Shown here piece after piece: positions 1 to 10,233 of a stretch of DNA of 64,000 nt. Under the pieces are notes generated by a model that searched no databases, was not told the DNA's origin, and saw nothing but the letters and a program-made list of their open reading frames with translations. Numbering within the stretch: the first letter of the stretch is position 1; the number at the start of each line of letters is the position of its first letter. Position numbers and translations under genes: made by a program. The stretch lies in assembly GCA_026214975.1 (NCBI GenBank), contig CM047814.1:18685541-18749540 (forward strand), written 5' to 3'. Origin of the DNA: Gentiana macrophylla (taxonomy: Eukaryota > Streptophyta > Magnoliopsida > Gentianales > Gentianaceae).

Positions 1-1739
1 ACAATGGGGCCTCTCATCATGTGACATCGGATTTACTGTAATTTGTCCCTATATGCCCCATACACCGGTGCATCGATGATCTTACGGTTGGTGATGGTAA
101 GGGACTTTCGATTACTCATACCGCACCACTTCAATTCCCATTACCCTATTCGCCTATTTCTTTACGCAATGTCCTCTGTGTTCCTAGTATGTCTCGTAAT
201 TTAATTTCTATCTCTCAGCTTTGTCAATCCCAAAATCTATCTATTGAGTTCTTACCTTCTGAATTTGTTGTGAAGGACATTCGGACGAGTCAGCCTATCC
301 TTCGTGGTCCAGTTAAGAATGGTCTGTACGAGTGGCCAAATCCTCCTATCATTGCTTTTGCCTCTAATAAAGCCTCTTCTCAAGACTCGCATCATCGGTT
401 GGGTCATCCGGCTCATCCTATTTTATCTAGTATTTTAAAAACTTATGAGTTACAATCTGTTAATTCTACTGTTACGCATTGTTCTGCGTGTTTAGAAAAT
501 AAAAGCCACAAACTACCGTTTGGCGATTCTACTTTACATTCCACCCGTCCCCTTGAGATTATTTTTAGTGATGTATGGACATCTCCTATTGTTTCTGTTG
601 ATGGCTTCAAATATTTTGTTATTTTTGTTGACCACTTTACACGCTATATTTGGTTTTACCCCCTTGCGCGCAAATCTGATGTCCATCCCACGTTTATTCG
701 CTTTCATGCCATTGTCGAGAAATATTTTGAACAACAAATTAAGGTTTTATATTCCGACAATGGTGGTGAATTTATATCCTTACGTGACTATTTTTCTATC
801 AATGGCATCTATTTCTTTACCACTCCCCCCTATACTCCCGAGCACAACGGTATTTCTGAACGCCGCAACATGCATATTGTTGGCTGGTCTAGCTCTTCTT
901 GCTCATGCTTCCGCACTTTACCACCTATTGGTCCTTTGCCTTTTCCACCATGGTCTATCTCATCAATCGAATGCCCACTCCTACCTCCACATGCGCCTCC
1001 TTATGAATCTATCTTTCACACCCCCAACTATAATAAACTCCGGGTTTTTGGTCGCCTCAACTACCCCTTGGTTGCGTCCCTACACCACTCATAAACTTCA
1101 ACCCCGTTCCAAACCATGTGTATTTCTCGGTTATGCTCTTAATCAACATGCGTACTCTTGTTATGACCTTGTGGATTCTCGTATGTATATCTCCTATCAT
1201 GTCAAATTGTCAGTCAGGTCTTTCCTTCCGCTCACCTCAACACTCGGGTTCCCCCACCTACCCCACCTCTGGCCTCTATTTCTGGCTGGTTACCCCTACC
1301 CCGCCCACGCTCCCATCCCTCCTCCCCTACTTCCCTTGACTTCCCCCATCTTCACCTCCCACCCCTCCTCCACCTCCCCCACCTCCTACTCCTCCATCTC
1401 CACCTCCTCCTCCTCCTTCCCCCCACCACCACCTCCACCTCCTCCTCCCTCCTCTCTCCACTCATCCTATGCAAACTCAGGCTCGCAATCAGATTCACAA
1501 GCCTATTCAAAAGCTCAATCTTCTTACTCACCTCCCCACCACCCTTGACACTGAACCCTCCAACATTACCCAGGCCCTCAAAATCCCAATTGGAGAGCTG
1601 TCATGCAGGAGGAGTATGATGCTCTCCTGCGTAACGACACCTGGTCCCTTGTTCCTTCTCGTCCCAATCAGCATGTCATCAGTTCTAAGTGGATCTTTCG
1701 TCTGAAACGTCATCCCGATGGTTCCGTTGATCGTCACAA
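1..1739 (+). mobile_element. Ty1/copia fragment, copy B2 (Ale/Retrofit-like), protease end to start of RT
   Basis: This is a partial second copy of the copia B element at 31536-45388, on the same strand. It opens just before the protease DNGA active-site region (compare 32868) and follows the other copy through integrase into the first reverse transcriptase residues. At about 1739 the homology stops abruptly: both copies read TTGATCGTCACAA, then copia B continues as RT (43843 onward) while this copy enters CACTA transposase sequence. No LTR is left. Missing relative to copia B are gag, most of RT and RNase H, both LTRs and the copia F insertion. Compared with copia B it has many short indels, several in CAG/CTG contexts. 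Confidence 0.9.
1..1739 (+). pseudogene. copia pol fragment: protease tail, integrase, RT start (frame-broken)
   Basis: In the host element, integrase joins element cDNA to chromosomal DNA. Visible in order are the protease C-terminal part ending in SMSRNLISISQLC (about 180-225), a GAG-pre-integrase segment with HHRLGHP and the CSAC zinc pair (about 390-500), the integrase core with Asp in SDVW, Asp in YSDNGGEF and Glu in GISERRN (about 565-870), then the APYTTHKL/VFLGYALNQ block and a long proline-rich linker (about 1310-1455) before the RT start. The frame breaks at about 870-900 and several times before 1250, so no integrase can be made. The cytosine-rich linker differs in length from the copia B copy, as expected for a slippage-prone tract. 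Near-identity to 42400-43835 makes the family assignment firm. Confidence 0.85.
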
Positions 1740-1740
1740 T

Positions 1741-2682
1741 GCTTACAATCTTGCGAAATCATGGACCCGTATGAACTGTAAGTACCTCATTACTACATAT
1801 ATACAATGCTTAACAGTTTTTTCTGAACAAATATACATTAACTGACAAAATGATTCATTCTTAGATTGTTCGAGCAATTTATTCGTGTTCAATGACCTCA
1901 ATTGACCTCGATGGATATTTGGAATAAACATGAAAATGAATTTACGAATGGTTTGTACAACAAGCATCATTGTTGAATGATGATTTGCTAAAAGCTTTGG
2001 CAAGTGGTCCTTCGTCATGTCAAAACTTGGAAACGTTATTCGATTAACGGCTACAACTTTCGGACATTCAACCGGCAATCGATATTGGTAAATCTTGACC
2101 AACAACGGAGTTTGTGTCGATTCCCACGAAGTGTGCCGACTATTATGGCACTTTAAATGAAATCATTTAGTTGGTGTATTATGGAGCTTCGACTGTCTAC
2201 AAAGCCGTATTGTTCAAATGTGATTGGTTTGATAATTCTGAATGGGGCATGAATGTGCATAAAGATTATAAGATAGTTGAAGTTCATCGTGGTAGGAAAT
2301 ATGGCAATTATGATCCATTTGTTCTGGCTTATCAAGTCGAGCAAGTCTACTATGCTCCATATCCAAGTTTGAAAAAAGACAAAGATCAATGGTCGGTTGT
2401 TTTCAAAACAAAGGCAAGATCGACTATCGATGCTCCGCCGAGGAAACCGTTTTCAAGAACAAGTGATCAATGATGTTTCCGATTATCGATCCTCTTAACA
2501 TTGTCCACCAAGATCTTGATGTCGATGTTGACTCCAATGTTGGGGATAATGACTTGGATGATGATGAGATGGCGGATTTCATTCAACAAGAAGATGGAGA
2601 GGAAGAAGAATCGGTTGATGATCTAGATACTGATGAAGAGGAGGAAGAACTCTTCCATTCTAGTAGTGATAGTGAATAATAA
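1741..2682 (+). pseudogene. CACTA transposase TNPD, C-terminal part (DUF4216 region and acidic tail)
   Basis: TNPD-type proteins are the catalytic transposases of CACTA elements. The end of one exon (LAKSW...) meets an intron starting GTAAGT at about 1779. A degraded stretch follows at 1930-2160, with the wording of the family (NGLY..KH, then SINGYNFRT) split over frames. The clearest block is 2171-2473, where VLFKCDWFD, DPFVLAYQVEQVYYAPYP and WSVVFKTKAR match the DUF4216 signature. A highly acidic serine-rich tail ends at the TAA at 2677-2679 in a shifted frame. Frameshifts at about 1960-2160 and 2465 and the loss of everything upstream make it non-functional. The family call is strong; exon borders are approximate. 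Confidence 0.8.
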
Positions 2683-2804
2683 TGTATTAAATATTTTATT
2701 TTGTCATCATTCTTTGAATAATAATGTATTAAACATTGTAATTTATTATTAATTAGTATAATTGCATTTAGATTAGTATAAACGTCATTTTCTGTGTCAA
2801 ATAG

Positions 2805-4294
2805 ATGTCAGGTAGAGGTAGAGGTAGAGGTAGACGCGGTAGGGGTAGTTCCCCCTCCCCCGGAGCGTCTTCCTCCACACAGACAGCAAGTTTGGATGAT
2901 GAGATACACCAGATGAGCGAGGAGGATTTTGGTGTCATTGTCAATGGTGACCTTGGATTGCCGGTTTTGGATCCCGAGGGGAGATGGTAAGTTAATACAT
3001 ATCTTGCGTTAATTTGTTTGTATTTTTATTTATATTTTGATTAACCAAATATATTAACAACTTATTGTTTTCAATATGACAGGTTTACCGACAACTATGT
3101 CAAGAAAATGGCCAAGAACGCCATAATCAGCGGCTTCAACACTTTTGCCACCACGTGGCATAATGCCAGCCGGGAGCAGCAGGATAGGTGGTGGCACGCA
3201 TTTAGGGTACGTCGTTCATATAAATATAACTATATATAAATATAACTATAATTATAACTATACATATAACATATATATAACTATGTTGCAGGGTCATTTC
3301 AGCTTCGAGTTACGCCACGAGCGCCTGGTTAGGGAAGCTTTTGAGCGGTATGCTATCAACAGGGTCCGTGATTATATGTATCGGGCTCAAACAAACCCCC
3401 GTGCTCGGCTTTGGATGACCCCGGATATTCTCCGTCAGTTCGAGGAGTGGATTGGGAGTCCCGTAAGCAATTATTCAATATTTAATTAATAATACTTGTG
3501 TTTTATATATATATGTATGTACTAACTTGTTTATCTTATGTCGGAATAGGCGTTCCAGGAAACATCTGAGAAAAAGAAGCTAAACCGAGCTTCTGGATCC
3601 GGTGAGGAAGGAAGATCCTCAGGACACATGCTATGGGCAGACGCGCGCGTTATCGATTTCTTTCGGGCCATGGAGGACAATAGAGAGCGCCCTATCGGCC
3701 GGTGATCCGGTGAGTAGTTCGAAGAAGAAGAAGTCGGGCAACTTCGCCTCGAGGAAGTTTGAGAAAATCATGGTACGTTATGTATTGTAAATATTATATA
3801 TACATTATATATATATCATGTAATTATTGTTCTTGACAAATTTATATCATACTTTGCAGGGATCTTCACCTCGAAGAAGGCGAAAGCCCAGAGATTTGAC
3901 TGACACCCACTGTCGACGAGTCGCGTCTTTATTACGGCTTGGTGGTTACGACAAGAAGGGAGAGTTTTTGGCATGGGGTCGTTTGCCTCCATGTACTACG
4001 ACAGAGCTCTTCTTTGCTGCGACACTCATCCGGCCGAGACATACTCTCCGGGCATAATCACCCGCCTCACCTGAGGAGATGGCGAGAGACAGACCAGGAC
4101 TCATCGCAGAAACCCAGGCGAGTTGGAGGAGCTAGAGAGAGACGTAAAGCGTCGGGATGATGAGACTAAGCGCAGATGGAGGCGTGGATTACCCCGGTTA
4201 GCAAGATCCTCCGGAGGATGCAACCCGGAACGAGGCAAAGACAGAGATGACCATTCGATCATGGACTGGAGGAGGTGGCGTGGGTTTAGGTAGT
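2805..4294 (+). pseudogene. CACTA TNPA-like gene (Transposase_24 family), multi-exon, damaged at the 3' end
   Basis: In characterised CACTA systems the accessory protein binds subterminal repeats and works with TNPD. The ATG at 2805 opens an Arg-Gly-rich N-terminus (GRGRGRGRRGRG), and exon 1 ends at GATG|GTAAGTT. Exon 2 (about 3083-3207) encodes FTDNYVKKMAKN and WWHAFR, splicing after TTTCAATATGACAG and before GTACGT. Exon 3 (about 3292-3459) holds FELRHERLVREAFERYA and MTPDILRQFEEWIGSP. Exon 4 (about 3550-3770) includes GHMLWADARVIDFFRAMEDN. The last exon (from about 3861) carries LGGYDKKGEF, then changes frame at about 3960 and again before 4290. Consistent GT-AG joints in the first exons show a formerly spliced gene; the late frameshifts make the product doubtful. 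Confidence 0.75.
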
Positions 4295-4560
4295 ACACCG
4301 GTCCGACTGGGTGACATTGTTTTGATACATTTTTATTTATTTTGGCTTATCGTATCCCCTTTGACATATCGTTTTATTCATTTTTGACATTTCCTTTGAC
4401 GTATTTTTTGACATATCCCTTTGATATCGTATTCCCGTTTATATTGTTATCGTTGATAGCCGGTAGCAATTGTAATGCTACCGGGAAAATTAAGGTCGCT
4501 TTTGCAAAGAAGATGGTTTGGCCGGTCGCCAAACAAACCATAATTTTCTATTTAATTTTA

Positions 4561-5116
4561 TTTTTTGCGACGGAATATTTCCGTCGCACGACTATGGTAT
4601 TTGCGACGACAAAGGCTCATTTGCATGACGGATATACAAAGATCTAAAATAAATAAATTATTTAATAAAAAAGTTGCGACGGATTATACATTTTTGCGAC
4701 GGAGTATACATTTGTGCGACGGAATATTTCCGTCGCTATTTGTTATTTGCGACGGAAAGGCTCGCTTTTGCGATTTAATATGCAAAGATCTAAAATAAAT
4801 AAATTATTTAATAAAAATAATTTGCGACGGGTTATACATTTTTTGCGACGGATTATACAGTATTTGCGACGGACTATACATTTTTTTGCGACGGAAATTA
4901 TAATTAAAAAATAAAATAAAATACGTTATTATCCGTCGCAAAATCCGTCGCAAATTGTTTGCGACGGATAAACCGTCGCAAAACTGGGTTTTTGCGACTA
5001 AAAAATGCGACAAAGAAAAATCGTCGCAAATCCGTCGCAAATTAGGGTTTGCGACGGAATACTTTCTTGTTTGCGACGGTAATCTTCCGTCGCAAAACTG
5101 CTGTTTTTTTGTAGTG
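4561..5116 (+). repeat. CACTA right subterminal repeat array and terminal inverted repeat
   Basis: About twenty copies of a 10-bp motif, TTTGCGACGG or its complement CCGTCGCAAA, lie in both orientations between 4565 and 5095. Several are fused head to head, for example GCGACGGAATATTTCCGTCGC near 4718. The block ends in CTGTTTTTTTGTAGTG (5101-5116), whose complement begins CACTACAAAAAAACAG, the usual CACTA terminus. Subterminal arrays of this kind are binding sites for the TNPA-type protein; the binding role is inferred from the family. Confidence 0.9.
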
Positions 5117-5280
5117 CGCTTCGCTCTGGATTTGATCAGAATTCGATGCCGCCGTAGTCTTCGTTGGGGATGGATGTTCCGGTCAATGCTCCGGTCACCG
5201 TTTTCCATTACTGGTGCGGTGAGACGATCAAACAATGCCTGATTTCGTCCTTCAGACGTTGGAGGAAGACGCTCCTTCAT
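5117..5280 (-). pseudogene. captured PH-domain gene fragment in copia C leader, copy 1 (cut by CACTA)
   Basis: This is the truncated first copy of the PH fragment described at 46780-47039. Reading on the minus strand from the ATG at 5280, the leader (MKERLPPTSEGR...) and then the DYGGIEFWSNPER residues of a plant PH-domain protein 1-like sequence are recognisable in the second frame. The CACTA right end interrupts it immediately after the residues for NPERSG. Differences from the other copy are few (for example GATC versus GACC near 5140), so the two copies separated recently. It cannot encode a PH domain because only the first part of the domain is left. Confidence 0.75.
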
Positions 5281-5331
5281 GTTCCTGTTACGTAGATTTT
5301 TTTAATTATTTTTTTAGTTTATTATTATTAT

Positions 5332-5344
5332 GGCTCTGATACCA
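5332..5344 (-). other. copia C primer binding site, copy 1
   Basis: On the minus strand this reads TGGTATCAGAGCC, the canonical site complementary to the 3' end of initiator methionine tRNA. It directly follows an LTR end reading ATTATCA. It fixes both the strand of copia C and the position of its 5' LTR, and shows that the PH fragment lies where the gag gene should begin. Confidence 0.85.
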
Positions 5345-5378
5345 TGATAATTTTATGGTGTGAAAGTTTGTCATTCAT
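5345..5378 (-). repeat. copia C 5' LTR, 3' portion (left of LINE insertion)
   Basis: This short stretch between the primer binding site and the LINE tail is the last part of the copia C 5' LTR. Its other part lies beyond the LINE at 6894-6990. TCATTCAT at 5371-5378 is one half of the LINE target-site duplication; the other half is at 6894-6901. With the LINE removed the LTR would be only about 130-150 bp, similar in scale to the 187-190 bp LTRs of copia B. Confidence 0.65.
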
Positions 5379-6893
5379 TTTTTTTTAACAGCAAGAAATT
5401 TTATTTATAAAAATCTAGCAAGACGCTAGATAACAAAAGGTTCAGATTACAAATAATATATCCAAGCTGTAGAAAATGCCAATTCACCACACTAAAAAAC
5501 AAACAAGACGAACTCAACAACTCCAAGCCGAACAAACAACGATTCAATACCCAACTAGTCATTATTGTTGCTCAAAGAAAGAGGATTGTTTGTCCAAGTT
5601 GTCTAATCGTTGTTGATACTGCTTTTTCTTGTAGTTATCCATGCGAAGCTTCTTCCTTGAATCTCTCCAAATAAATTGTCGGCATTGGAAACTTTGGAGT
5701 TAAAAACAAAAGAGTTTCTAGCCGTCCAAATAGACCAAAAAACAACCTTTTTGATAGCATCCCATATTATAGATTTCTCACCATGCCTTGCTGCTAAAGG
5801 AATGTAACAGAAGAATGAATCCCAATCCGTAAAATTCAATCTGGGTATCGAAGTCCAAGCAAAAATTAATCTTGCACCAAATATATGAGGTAAATGAGCA
5901 AAAGAGAAATAAATGTGAAATATCCTCATCCACCTCCTTGTAGAAAGGACATAATTGATCGTCAACCGCAATACCTCTGTTTGCAACATGAGTGCGTGTG
6001 GGAACTCGATTGTGTGCAACCTTCCAATTAAAAATGTTAACTTTTGACGGAACAGCATCATTCCACCTCCAAGAAAAAGAAATAAAACGATCGTCGAATG
6101 CTGACACATTAAGCATGATCTTCTTTAACCGGGCCACTGAAATGATACCATTGAAACTAAGCCTCCAAAATGGTGTGTCGACATTGCCTGCAATGGGTGA
6201 TACATAAGAGAGCAAAGCATTAAGATCAATAAATTCCCCCAACTCTCTCCCTCTTAACTCTCTTCTCCTCTCCCAATGCCAACAACAGTCACCCTCTACA
6301 AACCTCCCTCTATCACTCACCACACACTCACTATCTTTCTCAAGTCGAAAAAGTCTCGGAAAATCTGCTTCAAGAGTACGCTCCACAACCCAAGAATCTT
6401 TCCAAAATCTCACTCTATTTCCCATGCCTAGCTTCCATCCAACAGAGGATAGAAGTTTCACCCCTTTCTTTTCAATGTGGAACCCATTTTTTACAATACC
6501 GCACCACACTTTACCCTTTCCACTCCTCCCGACTCCTTCACTAAATCCTTCTTCCTTGCCATACAATGCACTAATAACTTCATTCCACAGCACACCATCT
6601 TCTATTTTCCACCTCCACCACCATTTTCCTAGTAAGACAATATTTTGAACCCCAAGCCCCCTACCCCAAGCGCCCCTAGCGATTTTTGCTTCAAAATTGT
6701 GTTCCAAGAAATCCAAGCAGTGTATCTCGCCTTGCCCCTCCCCAAAAAAAATTGAGCTCCCAATTGTTCTAAGAGATGTATCACAAACAATAGGAGCATG
6801 AAAACAGAGAAATAGTACAAAGGTAGACTCCCATAATCTGCTTTGATCAGTGTCAATCTACCTCCCACGGATAAGAGTCTAGCTTTTCACCAC
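5379..6893 (-). mobile_element. 5'-truncated plant L1-type LINE, copy 1
   Basis: The element is on the minus strand. Its 3' end is the oligo-T run at 5378-5386, the complement of a short poly-A tail. It is flanked by an 8-bp direct repeat, TCATTCAT (5371-5378 and 6894-6901), as expected for target-primed reverse transcription. Only the C-terminal third of ORF2 and the 3' UTR are present, so it is 5'-truncated like most LINE copies. It sits inside the copia C LTR. A second copy at 47133-50338 shares both boundaries, showing that the LINE was already in place before the region was duplicated. Confidence 0.85.
5603..6868 (-). pseudogene. LINE ORF2 C-terminal fragment (end of RT and zf-RVT domain)
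   Basis: ORF2 of plant L1 elements encodes an endonuclease and reverse transcriptase. Here the minus-strand reading starts near GGRLTLIKA (about 6865), in the region after the RT palm, and continues through WNTILKQKSLGALGV and GKWWWRWK to WRLSFNGIISV. The end is a zf-RVT-like domain with FNWKVAHNRVPTR and the cysteine/histidine cluster LCPFYKEVDEDISHLFLFC; the second copy has LCPFCKEVDED. Three overlapping reading frames show frameshifts near 6660 and 5870. The endonuclease and RT catalytic residues are absent, so it is dead. The family call rests on the order of these motifs. Confidence 0.8.
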
Positions 6894-6990
6894 TCATTCA
6901 TTATCTGAGTATCATCACATATATAGATTACAATGTATGCCCTACCACAGTATAAGCCTTATGTCAACTAATTACAATCACATGTCAAAA
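6894..6990 (-). repeat. copia C 5' LTR, 5' portion (right of LINE insertion), copy 1
   Basis: This is the sequence between the LINE and the MADS-like reading frame. On the minus strand it reads TTGACATAAGGCTTATACTG followed by an AT-rich stretch. Its counterpart at 50339-50440 is nearly identical. It is assigned to the copia C LTR because, with the LINE removed, it joins the ATTATCA LTR end and the tRNA-Met primer site. The outer end of the LTR is not precisely placed. Confidence 0.5.
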
Positions 6991-7019
6991 TGTCAAAATA
7001 TATATATCTATCGTGGCCA

Positions 7020-7341
7020 GAAGCATAGGGAGGTGGAGGTGAAAATAAATGGCCTCCAAACATTTGAATGTGATGAGCATTCGTATGTGAAGCATAGGGA
7101 AATGATGAAGGAACATATGGATATGATGGAGGGCATAGAGCATAACCGGTGGAAAACTCGTATTGAAGAGTTGAGCTTAGATCAACTTGAAAAGCTTAAG
7201 TTTGCACTGAAGGATATACAAATGAGGGTTTTAAATGATCACGTGGAAATCTGGAAGAGAAGATCGATGATACAACAGATTCAATCCATCACGGATGAGT
7301 TTTTACCGAACTGCCACAATCTCATAAAAAATGAGAAATGA
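7020..7341 (+). CDS. hypothetical fragment resembling the C-terminal part of a type I MADS-box protein
   Basis: An open frame runs to the TGA at 7339-7341; its first 28 or so codons (from 6937) lie in LTR sequence and are probably not original. The core RWKTRIEELSLDQLEKLKFA, followed by ALKDIQMRV, resembles the region after the MADS domain in type I (AGL62-like) proteins, where a tryptophan and a leucine-rich helix of the form EEL-L-QLE-LK occur. No MADS DNA-binding domain is present. A copy at 50450-50625 carries a roughly 55-bp deletion and is cut by the Athila LTR. I infer a gene remnant carried in the duplicated unit. A coincidental charged coiled-coil frame cannot be excluded. Confidence 0.35.
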
Positions 7342-7512
7342 TACAACCACAACGAAAATACACAACCAATTGACACAACAATAATCTACACCATTGATTT
7401 TTATGGCATCCATATTGATTGATCTAGGTCCCACGTACTCCCACAATAATCAATGGTGTACATCACTGTTGTGTCAATTGGTTGTGTATTTTCGTTGTGT
7501 CAATTGGTTGTA
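7342..7512 (+). repeat. foldback MITE with about 58-bp terminal inverted repeats
   Basis: The left arm, from TACAACCACAACGAAAATAC to CACCATTGATT, is repeated in inverse from AATCAATGGTG to TTGGTTGTA at 7512. About 170 bp could fold into a long hairpin with a loop of roughly 50 bases. The right arm has an extra GTGTCAATTGGTTGTATT-type repeat. No clear target-site duplication was found, so the superfamily is left open. Confidence 0.7.
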
Positions 7513-7548
7513 TTGCTCAACCATCCATAAAAAAGATGTAAAAGAATA

Positions 7549-7930
7549 TTTGGGAAATTAGGGATAAGGACACAATCTGGAATATTTTTAAGTAACAGGA
7601 CAGCTACATATTTTTTATAGGGAGAAGGACAACTGCATAATTTTTATAGCGAGAAGGACAAACAGTGAATCCCGAAAATCAATGAATCTCCCCAGTGAAT
7701 CCCGAAATCAGTGAATTTCGACAGTGAATTTTGACAGTGAATCCCGAAAATCAGTGAATTTCGACAATGAATTTTAAAAATTAGTGAATTTCGACAGTTA
7801 ATTTCAGCAGTGGATTTAAACAGTGAATTTCGACAGTGAATAAATAGTTTTGTCCTTTATGCAAAATTTCAAAAGACTGTCCTTCTACTCAATTGATGAA
7901 ATATTTCTGTCCTTCTCCCTCATTCCCCCA
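7549..7930 (+). repeat. MITE-like element with internal short tandem repeats
   Basis: The ends are inverted: AGGGATAAGGACA and GGGAGAAGGACA on the left against CTGTCCTTCTCCCTCATTCC on the right. The centre (about 7668-7845) is a degenerate tandem array of about twelve units built on CAGTGAATTTCGA or AGTGAATCCCGAAA, with spacing of 13-18 bases. The inverted ends suggest a non-autonomous DNA element; the array could have arisen by slippage. No coding capacity is seen. Confidence 0.5.
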
Positions 7931-8654
7931 TGAATATTATTGTTTCTGTCTTACATAATTTTTCAACCATCCATATTTTTTTCGACACATTCTCGTCACA
8001 ATCTTTTCATCATAATTCAAGTTTTTTCGCATTTTTTATTATGATATCTCATTTAATATTTTTCCGATATAATTTCTGAAATTCGATTTTTTTTTTTCAA
8101 TAATTCACGGAGAATGCACTGATCAATATAACAAATGCAGTGACATCAGTTGCAAATATCTGACTATGCAGTGACAGATACTGCATCGACACTTGATGAT
8201 CATTTTGTTGATTATCACAATAGATAATACCATCACTAAAGGTAAACTTGATTAATGAATTGTTAAGAAGAAGAAAAAAATCACATTCAAATGTTCTACA
8301 TCAAGTATTCAAACACAATGAAATGTATTTACAGTTGAATCATGTTCAGAAATTTAATAAGCCAAGTTTAGACATATGTTTGATATCGATTCATTTAAGA
8401 CTCTAGGGCCAACAACAAGTGGGAATTGTTTGATATCTATTTGGATCATTTACATTGGTACAAGTACAACCCCCTGACTAATTCTCACACTAAAAAATTG
8501 AAAGAAGAAGCCGGCCACCGCGTCCAAGTACGTACGTGCTGTCAATAAGACTAGGTCTGGCATATATACCTGAAAGCCTGTCAACTTTAAATTTAAACTA
8601 TTAAACTTTGATTTTACCGGCAATTTATAAAATAAAAAAAAAACTACTGTGAAT
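7931..8654. other. intergenic DNA and distal promoter of GLP1
   Basis: This is AT-rich DNA without a supported gene. TGCAGTGACA-like words recur near 8108-8190. From about 8430 onward the sequence is related to the upstream region of GLP2 (30040-30260), including AAGAAGAAGCCGGC and GAAAGCCTG. This shared block is probably ancestral promoter. Confidence 0.5.
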
Positions 8655-8664
8655 AACTATAAAT
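8655..8664 (+). promoter_or_regulatory. TATA box of GLP1
   Basis: ACTATAAATAAG lies about 125 bp before the GLP1 start codon. The GLP2 copy has ACTATAAATATAAG at the equivalent place, so the element is conserved between the duplicates. Confidence 0.65.
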
Positions 8665-8786
8665 AAGTGGCCTATGCCCATGACATTTGTATTCTCAGCG
8701 TGTTAATTAATTTATTCATCTACCCTCTTCGATCTCTCAGATATCAATCTTCTCCTCCCGATCAAGTCCCTGCATTGCATCGTCAG

Positions 8787-9443
8787 ATGGCGAAATATCT
8801 TCTTCTCTTGAGCTTGATTGCTTCCATTTTATGCAGTATTTCCTTTGCATTTGACTCAAGTCCATTGCAGGATTTTTGTGTTGCCGATACTTCTAATTCA
8901 GTAATTAGAGTGAATGGTCTGATATGCAAGGAGACCAGTGTTGTTCAAGCTGATGACTTCTTCTTCACCGGTCTAAACATAGCCGGCAACACTTCAAACC
9001 CTTTCGGGTCAAAGGTCACCCCGGTGTTTGTAAATCAGCTTCCTGGTCTAAACACCCTTGGCATCTCAATGGCGCGTCTTGACTTTGCACCTTGGGGCAT
9101 CAACCCACCTCACACTCACCCTAGAGCTACCGAAATCCTGACCGTTCTTGAGGGTTCTCTCCTTGTTGGATTTGTCACTTCGAATCCTGAAAATCGCCTC
9201 ATCACCAAGTTACTGCAAAAGGGTGATGTGTTTGTGTTTCCAATTGGACTCGTTCACTTTCAGAAAAACATGGGCTATGGAAACGCTGTTGCCATTGCTG
9301 CTCTTAGTAGTCAAAATCCAGGGGTCATCACTATTGCTAATGCTGTTTTCAACTCGAATCCAACGATAGATAGTGATATTCTCGCAAAGGCATTCCAAAC
9401 TGATAGTAACAACGTGGATCAAATTAAGACAAATCTCAAGTAA
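8787..9443 (+). CDS. germin-like protein (GLP1)
   Basis: Germin-like proteins are secreted cupins of the plant cell wall; some act as Mn-dependent oxalate oxidase or superoxide dismutase. The predicted protein has 218 residues, a normal length. Residues 1-23 form a signal peptide. Cys31 (LQDFCVAD) and Cys47 (LICKE) are placed for the conserved disulphide. The metal ligands are complete: His109, His111 and Glu116 in [13 protein letters not shown], and His157 in [12 protein letters not shown]. Asn68 (NTS) is a possible glycosylation site. The start is the ATG at 8787, because the in-frame upstream ATG at 8667 lies next to the TATA box and would precede the signal peptide with 40 unrelated residues; GLP2 starts at the matching ATG. 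There is no intron. Enzyme activity cannot be told from sequence. Confidence 0.93.
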   Translation: MAKYLLLLSLIASILCSISFAFDSSPLQDFCVADTSNSVIRVNGLICKETSVVQADDFFFTGLNIAGNTSNPFGSKVTPVFVNQLPGLNTLGISMARLDFAPWGINPPHTHPRATEILTVLEGSLLVGFVTSNPENRLITKLLQKGDVFVFPIGLVHFQKNMGYGNAVAIAALSSQNPGVITIANAVFNSNPTIDSDILAKAFQTDSNNVDQIKTNLK

Positions 9444-10225
9444 AGAGGAATAAGCACACTACGATTTGTATGTTTACATTTTATCAATTCATTTGTAATA
9501 TTGTGTGAATTCTTGTTGTATCAACCGGCTAACTTGGAGTAGCCTAGTATCGTGTTTTCTTTTTTTTTCAGTTGTTGTGACATTTCATTGTGTTTCTGTA
9601 ATTCTTTTCCGAATTCGTGTTTGATTAAATTGTTCCTGAGTTTTGTTAGTTTGACAACATTAACTATATGATTCTAAAGTTTTCTCTGCCTTTGGTTATC
9701 AAAAACTCTGTAAGGAAATAACCAGGTTAACACAGCCAAATTTAAAATTTATTTCCGGATCGACTTTATTTTGTAGTATCGAAAAAGCATAAATATAATA
9801 GATATATAAATATACCTTCCGAAGAGCAGATCGAGTTCAGCAGCCTCATAAAAAATAAAAATAAAAATATTAAAAAAAAAAACGTGCATCATTCATAGGA
9901 TAGTTCAAGGCTATTAAATTAAAAAAACGTTTATATATATAGTCATTAAATAAAATGTAATTATAAGTACATGTGTTGCATTACATTCATTAAGCAATGC
10001 TTAATGATAAATATGCAACCATACCAATGGTTTGTTGCTAACATGCAACGTTATGAATAATTTCCATCTATAAATGGCTGGTAGTTAAAATAAACAATAA
10101 ACGTAATGTGTAAAGGAAGAGTTGAAATGAATTGCATCACATCAATAGCCGGATTGATAGAAAAACAAAAATCTATTGATTCCACTGTCACCATATGTGA
10201 AGTACAGGGAGAAAAGTTTTATTCC
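9444..10225. other. GLP1 3' flank and AT-rich intergenic DNA
   Basis: The first 250 bp match the 3' flank of GLP2 (31040-31310), including GGAATAAGCAC and CTTGTTGTATCAACCGGCTA, and probably contain the GLP1 3' UTR and poly-A region. The rest is AT-rich and I see no gene or repeat in it. Confidence 0.5.
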
Positions 10226-10233
10226 ACTGCCAC

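Larger units (their letters stand above)
1740..5116 (+). mobile_element. CACTA (En/Spm) DNA transposon, right part only
   Basis: Three lines agree. There is transposase sequence of the TNPD type (DUF4216 region at 2171-2473), a downstream gene resembling the plant Transposase_24 (TNPA-like) family, and a right end with dense GCGACGG subterminal repeats closing in GTAGTG at 5111-5116, the complement of a CACTA terminus. The next three bases, CGC, are a plausible half of a 3-bp target duplication. In the related site at 46870-46880 the sequence runs through uninterrupted, so this copy landed in the PH-fragment region of copia C. The left TIR is absent: at 1739/1740 the element abuts copia B2, which implies a deletion removing its left half along with the end of copia B and part of copia C. 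Confidence 0.9.

Noticed and set aside
520..1548. 342-codon plus-strand frame rich in Leu/Pro/Ser
   Set aside because: It is an alternate frame of the copia integrase and linker; the true integrase motifs lie in other frames.
4560..5100. Regular short repeats that could suggest a CRISPR or satellite
   Set aside because: Repeats are 10 bp, in both orientations, unevenly spaced and end in a CACTA terminus; they are transposase-binding subterminal repeats.
4804..5280. 158-codon minus-strand frame
   Set aside because: Beyond the PH leader it runs through CACTA subterminal GCGACGG repeats; the repeated RRI/NPSQ wording is the repeat translated, not a protein.
8667..8786. Upstream in-frame ATG extending GLP1 by 40 residues
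   Set aside because: It lies a few bases after the TATA box, precedes the signal peptide, and GLP2 starts at the position matching 8787.
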